The notes under the pieces were generated by a model. The model was not told the DNA's origin. It worked only from the letters and a program-made list of their open reading frames with translations, and ran no database searches. A program made the position numbers and the translations under genes. DNA of 64,000 bases from Selaginella moellendorffii. Its lineage: Eukaryota; Streptophyta; Lycopodiopsida; Selaginellales; Selaginellaceae. The DNA lies in contig NW_003314261.1 in assembly GCF_000143415.4 (NCBI RefSeq), forward strand, positions 5,033,053 through 5,097,052, read 5' to 3'. Below are positions 44,359-55,489 of this stretch, piece by piece; the stretch's first letter is position 1; each line of letters opens with the position of its first letter.

Positions 44359-46268
44359 TCAAACTTTGACAGGCTCTGATGATCGAGGACTGTTGGAAGT
44401 CACTTCTGCAAAAAACACACGGTTGCATCGGTTTAAGAAGAACAAATCCTGGAAAACAAAAAGATCACACCTTTCTCAAAAGGAGCTGATGCCACTGCTC
44501 GAAGATACGAGATAAGCTCTGCCTGTGCTTGGATCTCCAGCTCCTGCAGAACGAGTTGATGTAAATCTCTTAGAAAATGCTTGCAACGCTGACCTGTTGG
44601 TGGCACTTTTTCTTGAGATCACTGAACGCGGCTGCTAGTTTGTGTTCCTTGTGAAGTAAATCGAGCTGGATTGGACCACCGACTTTGGATCCAAGTTGGA
44701 CAGGTCCAGTTATCTGCAAGCTCAGTAAAATGTTAACCCCTTAGCAGTGCATTCGAAAAAAGTTCGGCACCTGTCGATATGATTCTACTTCGAGCCGTAA
44801 TGCAGTTATCAATCTGTCATCGTTTTCACTCTTTCTGACAAGCACGGCCATCTTCTCTTTAGCAGACCGGATCTGGAAGACGTTTTAAAGGACGGGTGAG
44901 AAAGGTTAGAAGCACGGTAGTAACTGAACCTCGTTTTCGAGATAGTTCCTCCTTGCTATCATGCCTTCCAGCTTCCGTTGTTGACACGCTAAATCTTCTC
45001 TCAGTGCCTGGGGTATTTTAAACCAGTCAAGACAGACGAAGATTATATACATTACCAAAAATTCGATTGCCAGCTTCTCAAACTCTTTCCTGCGCGCAGC
45101 ATGGAAAGCTTCAATTTGAAAACGCTGAAACTCTTCGGACTCCGACCGGTGCAGCTTTGCTTTTAGCTCGCGCACTTTGTCCTGATGAAAGAGGTAAGAT
45201 TAGCGCACAGCCATGTCAATTTCTGATTTACCTTGAGAAGAGAAATCTGCTGACTTCGGCCTTTCCATTCACCGCCTTCTTCCAAAACCTTGTTCAACAC
45301 TTAACACCAAAGAGCATCTTCAGGATCGAAGAGATCATACCGATGTGCAAGTGCAAAGACCTTTGCTACAGGTATGTGTTCGCCAACTTCACGTTGCAGC
45401 GCGTAGCGAAGCTTAGAAACCTCCATTGTGAGGCCTGTGTGTACAGATTGGGCCTCGGCAAGCTTGAGGGCAACCTGAAAGAAAAAGTGACAATTAGAAA
45501 CTAAAAAAAACAGTGCAAAGCTACACACCTGATCGAATTTTTCCTTCCACGGTTCCTCAGGTGTTGCAATCTCGGCTTTGGCTTCTTGTATTGATTCCTC
45601 TACAGTCCCTTGTTGTTCTCCCTGTTGTCCTTTCGGTTGCTCTGATTTCTTTTGTTCGTCTTGTTGTTGTGCGTTCTTAACACCATCTGCCGGATTGGTT
45701 TGCTGAGACACTTCTGGATTTGTTTGTTCGGGAACTTCTGCATTGGTTTTCTGGAGAGTTTCAGCATTGCATTTGTAGAGTTTGTTCCTTCTTTTCAAGA
45801 CCTGAACAGGACAGATAGAAAAGGTATCTAAAGAACAGGCACAAAACAAGACAATACCTCTTGCTGCAGTTGCCCGACTTGAAACTTAAGCTTGGACGAG
45901 GAATTTCTCTCTCGCTCATATGCCAGGTTAAGCTCCCGATTCTGCATTAGCACTCCCTTTTAATTGGAAGAAAGCGCAGACGAGCTTGAAGAAGCGAGAG
46001 TTAGAAAAAAATCCACCTTCTTGAAGAGCTCCAAAATCTTGGCGTCCCGAAGGCTGTGGCCCTCTCCATCCACCAACGCCTCCAACAGATGCCTGGAAAC
46101 CCAGTGTAACCACGCGCGACAGACTTACATTCCCGATTTCACTCACTTTAGATGGAAGATGTCGCGCTCTTGCGCTTCAATCTGCTTCCGCAGAGCGATC
46201 TTGGGATCCTCCTTCACTTCCTCTGGCGGCGGCGGCGGGGGCTCCTCGCCCTTGGGCTTGGGCGCCAT
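44359..46268 (-). CDS. CCDC13: CCDC13-like ciliary/centriolar coiled-coil protein
   Basis: Twelve exons: 46147-46268, 46017-46092, 45858-45941, 45529-45801, 45361-45474, 45232-45288, 45056-45181, 44930-45007, 44771-44872, 44594-44713, 44471-44543, 44359-44405; 423 aa, shorter than the ~715-aa animal protein. CCDC13 is a centriolar-satellite protein needed for cilium formation. Matching blocks in the same order are KILELFKKNRELNLAYERER, REVGEHIPVAKVLEEGGEWK with GRSQQISLLKDKVRELKAKL, and the REDLACQQRKLEGMIARRNY / DDRLITALRLEVESYRQ region. A Gln/Glu-rich insert (about residues 95-190) separates the first two blocks. The protein is coiled coil throughout, with a Pro-rich start (EEPPPPPPEEVKEDPK). 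In a seed-free plant this implies a role in flagellated sperm. The call rests on remembered motif order, not an alignment. Confidence 0.83.
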
Positions 46269-46310
46269 GAAGAACAAAGTAACGAACTAGCCCTAACATT
46301 CAAAAGTATA

Positions 46311-46341
46311 CACGTGTCAACTGTCTTCTTCAAGACACGTG
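46311..46341. promoter_or_regulatory. Paired G-boxes upstream of CCDC13 and the membrane-protein gene
   Basis: Two CACGTG cores (46311-46316 and 46336-46341) spaced 25 bp start to start, each in an ACACGTG context, within the 285-bp divergent intergenic region. G-boxes bind bZIP and bHLH factors in plants; which gene they serve is unknown. Confidence 0.5.
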
Positions 46342-46553
46342 GAGGTAGTATTCGCCGCCACGTAATTTAATGTCAGCCGCACGTCATCAACGGCCAGGAT
46401 AAAGCCATTTGGCACGGTGCTATTTGGCGCTATAACCTTCTTCCTCCTCTTTCTCCTCTGCTTATAGTTCGCGACTTCTTCTTGTCGATCCGGATAGAAC
46501 AATCTACCGATCACGCTCCAAGCTCTGGGTAAATCCTTTCTCGCTCGGCTACA

Positions 46554-46913
46554 ATGCCTTCATCGGCGTCCCAATCGCCATCACCGACGCTGCCGCTCTT
46601 GCTCTTGCTCCTGGTGCTCTTCATGGCAGTGGGTCCTTGGTTCATGAGCAGCCAGCCGGCGGTGGACGAGGCTATGACCAGAATGAGGCGATCCAACGGG
46701 CGGGCGATGTTCCCCGCGGAGGTGCTCATCCTCATCCCCGCGATCATCCTCATCCTCTTCCAGTTCTACGGCGCGTACGAGAATTCCCTCCGAGTCACAC
46801 ACTGGCGATTGCCCGAATTCAAGATGAGCGATTCCTTCGTGGCGCTCGCGGGCTTCCTCGTCGTGGCAATTGCGCTCTCGTGGATGCGCTCCAGCGTCAA
46901 GGAGATGCTCTAG
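46554..46913 (+). CDS. Small membrane protein, unknown
   Basis: A single-exon 119-aa frame that I do not recognise. Three hydrophobic segments are visible: PTLPLLLLLLVLFMAVGPWF (about 11-30), PAEVLILIPAIILILFQFYG (about 54-73) and SFVALAGFLVVAIALSWM (about 93-110). A basic loop lies between the first two (MTRMRRSNGR). The N-terminus is Ser/Pro-rich and the end is SVKEML. The opposite strand has an antisense frame of 73 aa that looks like a shadow. The short 5' leader and clean ATG support translation. Confidence 0.75.
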   Translation: MPSSASQSPSPTLPLLLLLLVLFMAVGPWFMSSQPAVDEAMTRMRRSNGRAMFPAEVLILIPAIILILFQFYGAYENSLRVTHWRLPEFKMSDSFVALAGFLVVAIALSWMRSSVKEML

Positions 46914-47826
46914 AGAGCACGGGTACGGACACTCTTTTTTTTTCCTCTCTAGTGCTTTGATCCGCTTTAGTCAGTATCACTAGGCCTACAAAGTCGAAGA
47001 TGCGCTGTACAAAAGCTCTTACTTTCTCCACAGGGGTAGACATGTTTGGAATAGTTATCCTGCCAGGAAAAAACCGTAGAAATGTGTACACGAAATGTGC
47101 TGTAAAAGAAAGAAAGAAAGAAAGAAAAAAAAGAAAAACGAAAGCCTTCCACTGGTGGGAGATTTAGACAAGAGAATCGAATCACTCGACTTTGCAAACT
47201 TTTAAAAGAAAAAGCGAGATGTCCTCTGTGAGACTAATCCTCTCAAACTTGTAAACTTCTGGCAAGAGAAAGAGGAAGAGCTTGGGAGTGTAGAGCAGCG
47301 ACAACTTAGCTGAGCTTATTGCCAAGACAATTCTTCCGCCGAGAGTGACTCGGGCGACTTGGATCCCAGTTGAGTCACGAGGCCGGATCTTTCAGCGCGT
47401 GCTCCAGATGGTGCTTGAGCGGGGACCGGACCGGAGGTGGCCCCGTATGTGGCTCGATTGTGTGGACGCTCCGGGCTGCCGACAGCACTGCGCGATGATC
47501 CAGGCAAACAGGAAAACAAAAAAAACAATGGTGAAAACCACGAGCTGGATAAACTTATCGCGAGAGAGCAAACAGTACTTTGTAGCCCCTCGAGGGAAGC
47601 TTGTCAAATTCGGCGACTGTGGAACGGACGCTCCGGTCTGCGACAACAACAACAACATATTTGAATCTGTAAGCTTTCGGGACAGCCACTTTTGATCGAT
47701 TACCTGTTGAAAAGAGTAAAACTTAGATAAGGTATGTGTGCGCTTAGTGCTGTTTAGTTGATCACCTTGTAACACTGGAGAAACGCGAGGCGTGATCGAC
47801 GAGGACAAGTTTGAAAGCGCACTTAC
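46914..47826. other. 3' regions; uncertain last exons of the ArfGAP gene
   Basis: 46914-47300 is 3' region of the membrane-protein gene, with a GAAA-rich run at 47108-47131. On the minus strand, 47826-47604 should hold the C-terminal exon(s) of the ArfGAP. Possible acceptors at 47769/47770 and 47652/47653 both end quickly in a stop (47754-47756 and 47604-47606 respectively). A longer open reading with a hydrophobic stretch near 47530 is also possible but unlike the family. Confidence 0.4.
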
Positions 47827-48995
47827 ATTCTTGAACATGTTCGTGATGCTTCGCCTCGCGTCAGTTTGATGCTTGCCTTCGGCAGTGGGACCGATGCTGA
47901 CTTGAGGTAATGGAGAGGTATCGGCCGCTACAAATGAAAAGTAGAGACTTAGCGACACGAGAAAACGAAAAGGAGCCTACTTTGAAAGACAGCCCAATCC
48001 TGGGACTCCCTGTGAGAGGTCGTGTTGAACGGTGATTCTTTTGGTGGTGGAGCAGTCACTGTTGCTGGTGGAGGCTGGAAAAAAAAAGAAGAAGAAAAAG
48101 TTGGCTTGGCATGGCACAAAGGAATTCTTACAGCAAATCTTGGAGGACTTGATGCAGAAGCCACAATATGCTGCGGACCAGCGATTTGCGGATTTTGATT
48201 TGGACTCCCGCCTCTAGGAGCAGCTCCCAAGCTTTCGATGGTTTCGTTTGAAACAGCGGCCGGTTGGGGCTGAGGAACACCTTTCGCTGCAAAACGCTTC
48301 TCATCGTACCTGCATCCACACAAAAGTTTTGCTCGCCGAGTGGCAAGGATATGTGAGTACCGACGTACTTGGCACGCGCAAATGCTTCTAGTCCTGCTCG
48401 ATCGTTTTCTTGAGGGCGCTTGAAATTTTGTGGCAACTCTGATTCCCAGTACTTGTTCGCTCTTACATTCCCCATATCTGATCATCAAAATTGCAATTTT
48501 TTTGCAGTCGAGCAAAAAAAACAAGCTCTACCGTGCATGAACTTGACTTGTTCCGGCAGCCATGTATCAAGAGTAGTCGATCGCACCTGGAATATGAACG
48601 ATTACATAGCTCAACTACAAGGTTTAAGAAAGAAAAGAGATAAAGGTGTCACCTTGGAAATGTGAACTCCCAGACCCCGATGAATTCCAGAGCATTGAAT
48701 ACAGATAAAAATTCCAAGGTTGATGCTCGCCCACCTCGGGCTCCTACAATGCCATTTTGTCAAATCGGATCACACAAGCGAGCAAAAAGAATGTATTTTT
48801 TCCTACTCACTTGCTTCGACAATCAGCACATTCCCTGTTATCTGGCAATTTCATCAAAGCCTCCAAGATCTGAGTAAAAGAAAAAAAGAAAGCAAACGAA
48901 AAAGCAATGGATCCAGCGATTGGAAGGAAGAATTTTAGTACCTTCTTGTGCTTCTCGTTTTGCTCCTTGCTGACCGTCACTTTGTCATTGGACAT
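47827..48995 (-). CDS. ARF GTPase-activating protein (AGD5/NEVERSHED type), C-terminus unresolved
   Basis: Eight confident exons (48942-48995, 48811-48869, 48653-48743, 48532-48586, 48369-48477, 48132-48309, 47981-48074, 47827-47927) cover about 246 aa; one or more short 3' exons remain unresolved. ArfGAPs trigger GTP hydrolysis on ARF at Golgi/TGN membranes. The zinc finger is intact: CADC, then 16 residues, then CIQC. The arginine finger lies in [12 protein letters not shown], followed by [35 protein letters not shown] and [16 protein letters not shown]. The start [20 protein letters not shown] matches plant AGD5/AGD15 N-termini. The Pro/Ser/Gln-rich tail ends with the [10 protein letters not shown] motif seen as 'SIM.MF' in plant AGD5-like proteins. 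Confidence 0.93.
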
Positions 48996-49278
48996 GGCTT
49001 CTCGCTGCTCTCTTTTTTTCTCATGGAAAGAGAAAAAATGGGGGAGATGAATAAGAATGGAGACCTAAATTGAGGTGGCCGCAGGATTCGAACGCGGGCA
49101 TCAACACCTGGCGGTCCGATCGAACGCTCACCACAGCCGTTGGATGGAATCCTATGGGAGAAAAAAAGGAAAACAATTCAATGGACATCGTGCTGAAACA
49201 CGATTTCGCGAAGTGAAACAGCTTACATTGCTTCTCTTCTTCGCGAAGATGTTAGAAAATTTGGCCTAGAGACGTAAT

Positions 49279-50713
49279 CTATGCTGAGTTTTCGTGAAGA
49301 AGAACGTACTCGCGGCTGGAAAGACGAGGAAAAACGATTAAAAACGAGTTCTAGATGATGAAACAAACCCAAACCAACCTGCTGTTGCCAAACTTGAGAG
49401 TGTCCTTCTCAAAAAGTTCGTAGTAACGTTGAGGCTCGACCGCTTCTCCCTGCGAAAGCAAGTCAGGGACAGTTTGAAACGAAACAATGGCTTCGACTTA
49501 CATTCAAGAAGGTTTTGTTGGTACTTCCCAGATCCATGACGTAGGGCCTGGAACGATGAAGGGAAATGAGAAAGATGTAGCGCTAGCCTCGAGATTTCGT
49601 TACCTGATCTTTTTCGACATAAGTCCATCCACTTCTTTCTCGATGAGCCTGTACTGGATGACCGCGTGCTGCTTGCTGCAAGAGGGATGATCGATCGGAA
49701 TGTCTGCAACCTTCCTTTCTCGTCCAAACAGATAGCAACTCTGCCGATGTATGAAAAGCGGGTCTGCTCGGGAAGATCACTCAGATCATTCACATGAAAA
49801 TCGAGAACAAATACAAAAGCTTTACCTTCCAAAGGCGCTCCGTCTTTGAAAACGTAGAGCCTCCATCGGACACTGGGCTGGCGAGCCTCGGGAGGCTCCG
49901 TAAACTGCAACGCAATACCTGTTGGAAACTAGATATCAGAAAGCAGAAACAAAGGAAAAACAAAGGAGATCTTACCACTGACTTTGTTGGTCTCAGCTGC
50001 GAGCTTCCCAGTGTACTCAAACGAGGCCTTCTCCTGCATTGAAACAAGGATGAAGCATCGCAGCGCAGCTCTTTGGATCTGTCCTACCTTTGCTTGTTCC
50101 TTGGCCTCCAAAGCAGCTTCTGCTTGCTCCATGAGCGCTATACTATCGTCCTTGCTCCTACAATCCAAGCACGGTAAAGAACCAAAAGAAACAAGAGAAA
50201 ACTCAAAGCCATACCTGCGAGGGATCTCTTTAGCTTCATCCCCATCTCTATCCTACACGCACAAAACACCCAGTAAGCATTCGAAGCATTCGCAAGATCG
50301 AAAGAGAATAAGGCCCGATAGAAATCACCAGACACCTCGTTCTCAATGTCCCCCGGCTCCACTTTGACACGCTTGCTACTCAAATCCTCCATCGCCGCTT
50401 CATCTCCACGCTCCCTTTTAAACACATTCTCTACACTCCTGGGCTCCTTTGCTTCATCCTTGACTCTAGTTCTCGTTTCCCATTTCTCTCGCTCTTCCCT
50501 GTCACTAGACCTCTCTCTCCCCCCACGCCTAGCTCCATCCCTGCCATCGTCCTCGCTCCTACGTCTCACAGCAGCCTCATCCCTGTCCGAATCCCTTGCT
50601 CTTCCACGCCCGTCACGCTCGCCATCGCTGTTCCGGCTGCGCCCATGCTCCCTACCTCGGCGATGGGCGTCCCCTTCGCTCCGCCGCGACCGCTGTACTC
50701 TTGGACTCGCCAT
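49279..50713 (-). CDS. DDL: FHA-domain protein DAWDLE (SNIP1 homologue)
   Basis: Nine exons (50336-50713, 50215-50252, 50088-50157, 49976-50033, 49826-49918, 49604-49763, 49502-49547, 49379-49449, 49279-49315), 316 aa. DAWDLE binds DCL1 and pri-miRNA and promotes small-RNA biogenesis; the animal homologue is SNIP1. The N-terminal ~115 residues are Arg/Asp/Ser-rich (RSRRSEGDAHRRGREHGRSR), a nuclear RNA-binding type region. The C-terminal FHA domain includes VRWRLYVFKDGAPLE, FIHRQSCYLFGRERKVADIP, DHPSCSKQHAVIQYRLIEKE, YVMDLGSTNKTFLNGEAVEP and the conserved end SREYVLLHENSA. All introns are GT-AG. A truncated copy of exons 3-5 lies at 54780-55080. Confidence 0.95.
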
Positions 50714-51031
50714 GCTCTATCTTGCCCTAAAATAACGCATCTTCGAGCATATTCGTAGATAGAGTAGATTTTCTTTTTAGGGCTTGCAGTGGTTATAAAT
50801 TTGCGTCCAATAGACTCCCTGTAGGCCTTGGTGCCGGATAAAGAGATCTTAAAGAATCCCATCGCACTGTTTCAGTGTCCTATGTGGAATCTAAACAATC
50901 CCTTTTACAGGTCTTGCCTGCATCTTACGTTTCCAGCAAGGCATCTACGTTTCCAGCAAAGCATTTAGGCATATATATATACAAGAAATCGTGCCTGATC
51001 AATTGCATCGTTTTTGTTGGAGCGTAGGCTG

Positions 51032-54000
51032 ATGGTGCCAGCAGAGAACGCGCGTGATGGTAGTGCTGGTGGTGGTGGTAGCGCTCAGTCTGGCGGCGGC
51101 GATGGTGGTGGTGGTGGCGCTCCCACCGCCGCCTCCTTGTCGAATAGCGTTGCGACGAAACAAGCCCCAAAGATACTGCCCTCCACGCATGTTGAAGCAC
51201 GTAAGTGATGCTTTCAGGACTATGTGTATACATTACCTTTGCTCCTTCAGATCAATTTCGACCGATTCTCATGGATAGCAGCCCTGAAGACAAATTGACG
51301 GACCTGATCAATAACAAAGACTGGGATGGTCATACTGTCTATGATAGGCAGAAAGGTACCTTCACAACTGCACTATATCTCGCCGCGGAGGCTGAGAACA
51401 CTTCTGCAATATCCTGGCTGCTCGAATGGTCTCCGACTAAGGTAAAAGACATCTTAGAAGCAGATTCATCCAATTATGGTAGCACGGCTCTGCATGGAGC
51501 TGCCACTATTGAGGACCCAGACATTGTTTCAATACTGCTTAAGGAGCTGAGTGATCCAGAGCAAGTTAATGTCGTTGATAAAAATGGCAATACTCCCTTG
51601 CACACCGCTGTGAAACGACAGAACGTGGAAGTGATAAAACCGCTCTTAGACGCAAGTGCAGATCCATGCCAAAAGAATATCAAGGGGGAGGCGCCGTTAC
51701 ACATTGCAGTCAAAAAAGGTGGCAACCTTGAAGTTCTGGAGGTGTTGCTCGAGAAGGTAGACGAAAACAAGGTGGACACCCCTGACTTGGAGAAGGGCCA
51801 GACTCCTCTGCACCTTGCAGTCAAACATGGCAACCAGCAGGACATGATTGTTCGGTTGATTGCCAGAGGTGCTGATCCGTGCCGAAAAGACAAGGAGGGA
51901 GCGTCTCCATTGCAGCTTGCGGCGTTACAATGGAATGACTCGGTTTTTCAACTGCTACTGCACACAGCCTTGAAGCCACGATTCCAAAAGGCTTGCTCAG
52001 TGGAAGATATTACGAGTAAGTCGTAGAGAGTAAGTCCTTCTAACATCTGAAATTTTTGGGCAGATGCATTAGAGGAGCTGCGGAACAAAGAAGATGGAGC
52101 TTTTAGCGACAAACTGAAAGCTCTAAATTATGGTTGGAACATCCACAGTGTTTATGCTGACAAGACCGCACTACACCTTGCAAGTGAAGTTGGAAATGTA
52201 AGTCTGGTGAAAGCGCTGCTGAACCTCCATGAAAAAAGCAAGATTGACTTACGGAAGCAAGACAAACTCGGCAACACTGCTCTTCATTTCGTTGCTGTTG
52301 GCCAAGCGGAAGTCGAAATCGTCACAGCATTACTGGAAGCAGGTGCGGACATTAACAAAAAGAATAAGCTTGGGCACACTCCTTTGCATTTTGCTGTTGG
52401 ACAAGACAGAGCTGACATTGCTCGTAAATTACGCGACGAAGGTGCTGATTTTGGTTTAAAAGATAAGACAGGAGCTGGAGTATTGCACTTTGCTGCTAGA
52501 GGAGGGGGTAAAGATATCTTCGCGTTGCTGGATCCGAAGGGCCCGGAAGTGCACCGAGCTACTAAAGCAGGTCTGACTCCGTTGCACTTTGCTGCCTGGA
52601 ATGGGAACACTGTTGCACTCGAGTGGTTGCTGAAAATTAACGACATCAAGCTAGATGCGGAGGACAAGGTTGAGAAAGGACTGCCATGGCATTGGGCGGC
52701 TATGGGTGGCAACACATACTGTCTTCGCATACTCATACGTGAACATGTGGAAAGAAATATACAGGTGTTTCCAGGAAGTCACAAGGACTGGCAGCGGGCA
52801 TTCCAGCGTATTGAAGATCATGGTCAAGCCGACATAATTGATTTGGTGCCGTGGTGTGTCCTGTGTAACGATGGAGTGTTGGAGCCTGGTATATTGTCGT
52901 CTGCTGTTGCATATGGAGACAGTATAACGAATAGGCTCTTAGCGAAGAAGTTGGGTACAAGAGAAACTGGGTCAGGGCCAGAGGACTCTGTTCATGACCT
53001 TGTGGAGGAATCACGGCTACTGGAATGGGCTGCTTTGAGTGCCACTACCAGAAGCACAGAATTCGGTGGCAAGGGCCTGTTCAACAGAGTAAAGCCTGTG
53101 ATGGAGTTCATGATGAAGAAGTACACCAACGTGAAAGGAATCAATGATCAACTCAGGTTAGCTTTTAAGATTGCTTTCTTGCATGGAGAACAGGATGAGC
53201 TGCGGGGAAGGGAGACCTTCGCAACCTGCATGGCAAAGTGCTTCACCCAGGAATTACCCGATATGATCAAGGAAGCTGTGTGGAAGGAACTGGACATTAA
53301 CTTTGAAGACAAATATCGAAATTTGCCAAGCAAGTACAAGGATGCCTTCGACGACGTGAGTGAACTGGTGAAAGATGTTCCTGTGGCTTATTGGGAGGCA
53401 AAACTTGAAGAAGACAGAAGCAAGGACCTGAAGGCCATCTCGCAAGAGAACATCTCGGAAAAGAAATATAACGACGAAGAAGAATGTAGGAGGAAACGGC
53501 TGGCTCAACGTTTGAAACAGTTGTCGGAAAAGTTCATCAAAGATTATCCCAACGACACAGGCCACCGGACAGGTCGGACTGCTTTGCACTGGGCTGCCAT
53601 CTTCATGGAGCGCGAGACAGTGATTGCCTTGTCTGGTAAAGGCTGCAAACCAGACATTTGCGATAACTTCGGCAAGCCACCTTACTGGGACGCACAATGG
53701 GTGGGTGAGAAGGATGCTGTCATGCTGAACTGCCTCAAGTGGGGCAGCTACACTGAGAGCTTGCACAAGGACCGGCAGATGTTCGTGGATGGCTTAAACG
53801 CGATACTGGTTGGATCAGCTCTCATTGCCAGTGTCACGTTCGGAGGCTTCTTGAATCCGCCACTGGGGTACAAACTTAAGTTCAAGGACAGGGAGTATGT
53901 GTCCATCGACAGACCAGGTGTGGTTGTGTTCTGGGTTGCCAACAGTTTGTCCTTCTTTTTCGCAATGGCCAGTGCTCTGGCAGGAGTCACCGGGGTCCTG

Positions 54001-54657
54001 CCTTCTCCCGACAAATTCAACCTGAGACTCCTTCGCCGCCTCCGGCACATACTCATTGCCGCAGCAGTCATGCTCGTCATCTCCATCATCTTCGTCCTCG
54101 TGGGATTTGGAGCCGCAGGATTCTCAGAATTGCCACCTTCGGGAAAGTATCCGACCAGCATGATCGCCACTTCTGTCCCCGGGGGTTTGGTCTGCTTAGG
54201 TCCTCTCTGCACGTTCATCTACGCAGTTTACAACCTGAATTCCCGGAAGCTCAGGTTCTTCGACTCGCAGCGCAGCAAAGCAGGTCAGGGGAGCGACGGT
54301 CAGAAAAATACCATCTCGAAGCTTGTTGATGCTCTGAAACGGTGCTTTAAAGTGCAAGATCATTCGGAGGTTGGGGGCATAAGTTTCGGCAGTGAAACGC
54401 TTGAAGAGCTTCTAAGTTCTCAGGGTTCACCTCAGAAACGGAAAAGGTATGCGCGTGGTCAGCGACCTTGGGAAGATGGTTTGGATTCCCTGGTTCCGGA
54501 TGGTCAGACGGATGGTCAGACTGAAACGGATGGTCAGACGGATGGTCAGACTCAAACGGATGGTCAGACGGATGGTCAGACTGAAACGGATGGTCAGACG
54601 GATGGTCAGACTAAAACGGATGGTCAGACGGTCATAACAGTAAACCCAGGTCCCTGA
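51032..54657 (+). CDS. Large ankyrin-repeat membrane protein with PGG-like C-terminus
   Basis: Three exons (51032-51200, 51251-52015, 52064-54657), 1175 aa. It starts with a Gly-rich leader (GSAGGGGSAQSGGGDGGGGG). About ten ankyrin repeats in two groups follow, for example YGSTALHGAATIEDPDIVSI, NGNTPLHTAVKRQNVEVIKP and KGQTPLHLAVKHGNQQDMIV, then LGNTALHFVAVGQAEVEIVT, LGHTPLHFAVGQDRADIARK and AGLTPLHFAAWNGNTVALEW. A late repeat (GRTALHWAAIFMERETVIAL) precedes four membrane spans at about residues 885-1065 (ILVGSALIASVTFGG; WVANSLSFFFAMASALAG; ILIAAAVMLVISIIFVLVG; VPGGLVCLGPLCTFIYAV). This is the ankyrin-PGG layout of plant ACD6-like proteins linked to defence, though function here is not shown. 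The C-terminus carries a decapeptide repeat. Confidence 0.88.
54499..54630 (+). repeat. In-frame 30-bp tandem repeat (DGQTDGQTxT)
   Basis: About 4.4 copies of a 30-bp unit encoding DGQTDGQT followed by ET, QT, ET or KT, near the C-terminus of the ankyrin protein. Each unit itself contains two 12-bp GATGGTCAGACN sub-repeats. Copies are nearly identical, so the array is recent and probably length-variable. Confidence 0.95.
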
Positions 54658-54779
54658 ACCGAATCTAGGGGTTGATTCATGTGCTCAAGCTGAAACATTT
54701 CGAAATGCTCATCCGCTGCTCGATCAGACCATCACATCGAATGTATATCAGTGTCATCACTAAGATTATTTACAGAAAA

Positions 54780-55080
54780 GCGTTACTGTCCAAAGACGCT
54801 CCGCTCCGTCTCTGAAAACGTAGAGCTCCATCGGACACTGGGCTGGCGAGCCTTAAGCTGCGTTGGGCTAGAAATCAGAAGAAAGTGACATCTTACCGCT
54901 GACTTTATTGGTCTCAGCTGACCTTCTCCTGCATTGAAACAAGGATAAGCATCGCCACGCAGCTCTTTGGATCTGTCTTACCTTTGCTTGCTCTTTGGCC
55001 AAAGGAGCTATAGGCGCTATACTATTGTCCAAACATCCGAGCACGGTAAGAACCAACAGCACGAAACAATTAAAAAAAAT
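54780..55080 (-). pseudogene. Truncated duplicate of DAWDLE exons 3-5
   Basis: The sequence matches 49826-50190 along its length, including intron parts. Examples are 'gaaaacgtagag' with 'catcggacactgggctggcgagcct', then 'ctcctgcattgaaacaagga', then 'gcgctatacta' followed by a match into the next intron. Several small deletions remove coding sequence, and the splice pattern and frame are lost. It copies exons 3-5 with intervening introns, so it came from DNA duplication and not from mRNA. No promoter or start is present. Confidence 0.9.
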
Positions 55081-55489
55081 AAAAAATCCATCCTCTCCCT
55101 AGTGAGCGCAAGAGGCAAATCCTTAACCACAAGAGCTCAAAATGGAAGAGATGACACACCATTAGACGTGACGAAAAGAAGCTCCTCTTTCTTCTCTTGC
55201 ACAGCTACTCCTCTTCCTCTCGCCAATGTTCCGCCAGATCTTGTTTGCCACTCTGAAGGGCCCAGCCACTTCAATTTGAGCCCACACCTTAGCAACTTCC
55301 TTCCATTTTGCTAGCTGAAACCGGACTTGGCTGCTTGCTCTAAACCCTAAACTCTGTCCTTTCTTTCCCCTTATCTTTCTGACCGTTGACTATCTTGACC
55401 ATACCGTTGACTATATTCAATGCAATGTCAGCTGGCGATGGAAAGGATAGGATAAATACCAAGAGCAACTGCGCACGGTTCAACTGCAT
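55081..55489. other. Spacer between pseudogene and carboxypeptidase gene
   Basis: No coding exon seen. It contains a short direct repeat, 'gaccgttgactat' / 'taccgttgactat' (about 55381 and 55403), and AAACCCTAAAC near 55342. Confidence 0.5.

Noticed and set aside
47392-47826. Open reading beyond the last confident ArfGAP exon with a hydrophobic stretch
   Set aside because: Needs intron retention and gives a membrane segment unlike ArfGAPs; left as unresolved 3' region.
49081-49150. tRNA-like T-loop (TTCGAA) on the minus strand upstream of DAWDLE's 3' end
   Set aside because: The T stem does not pair well and no matching acceptor or D arm lies upstream; at best a tRNA relic.
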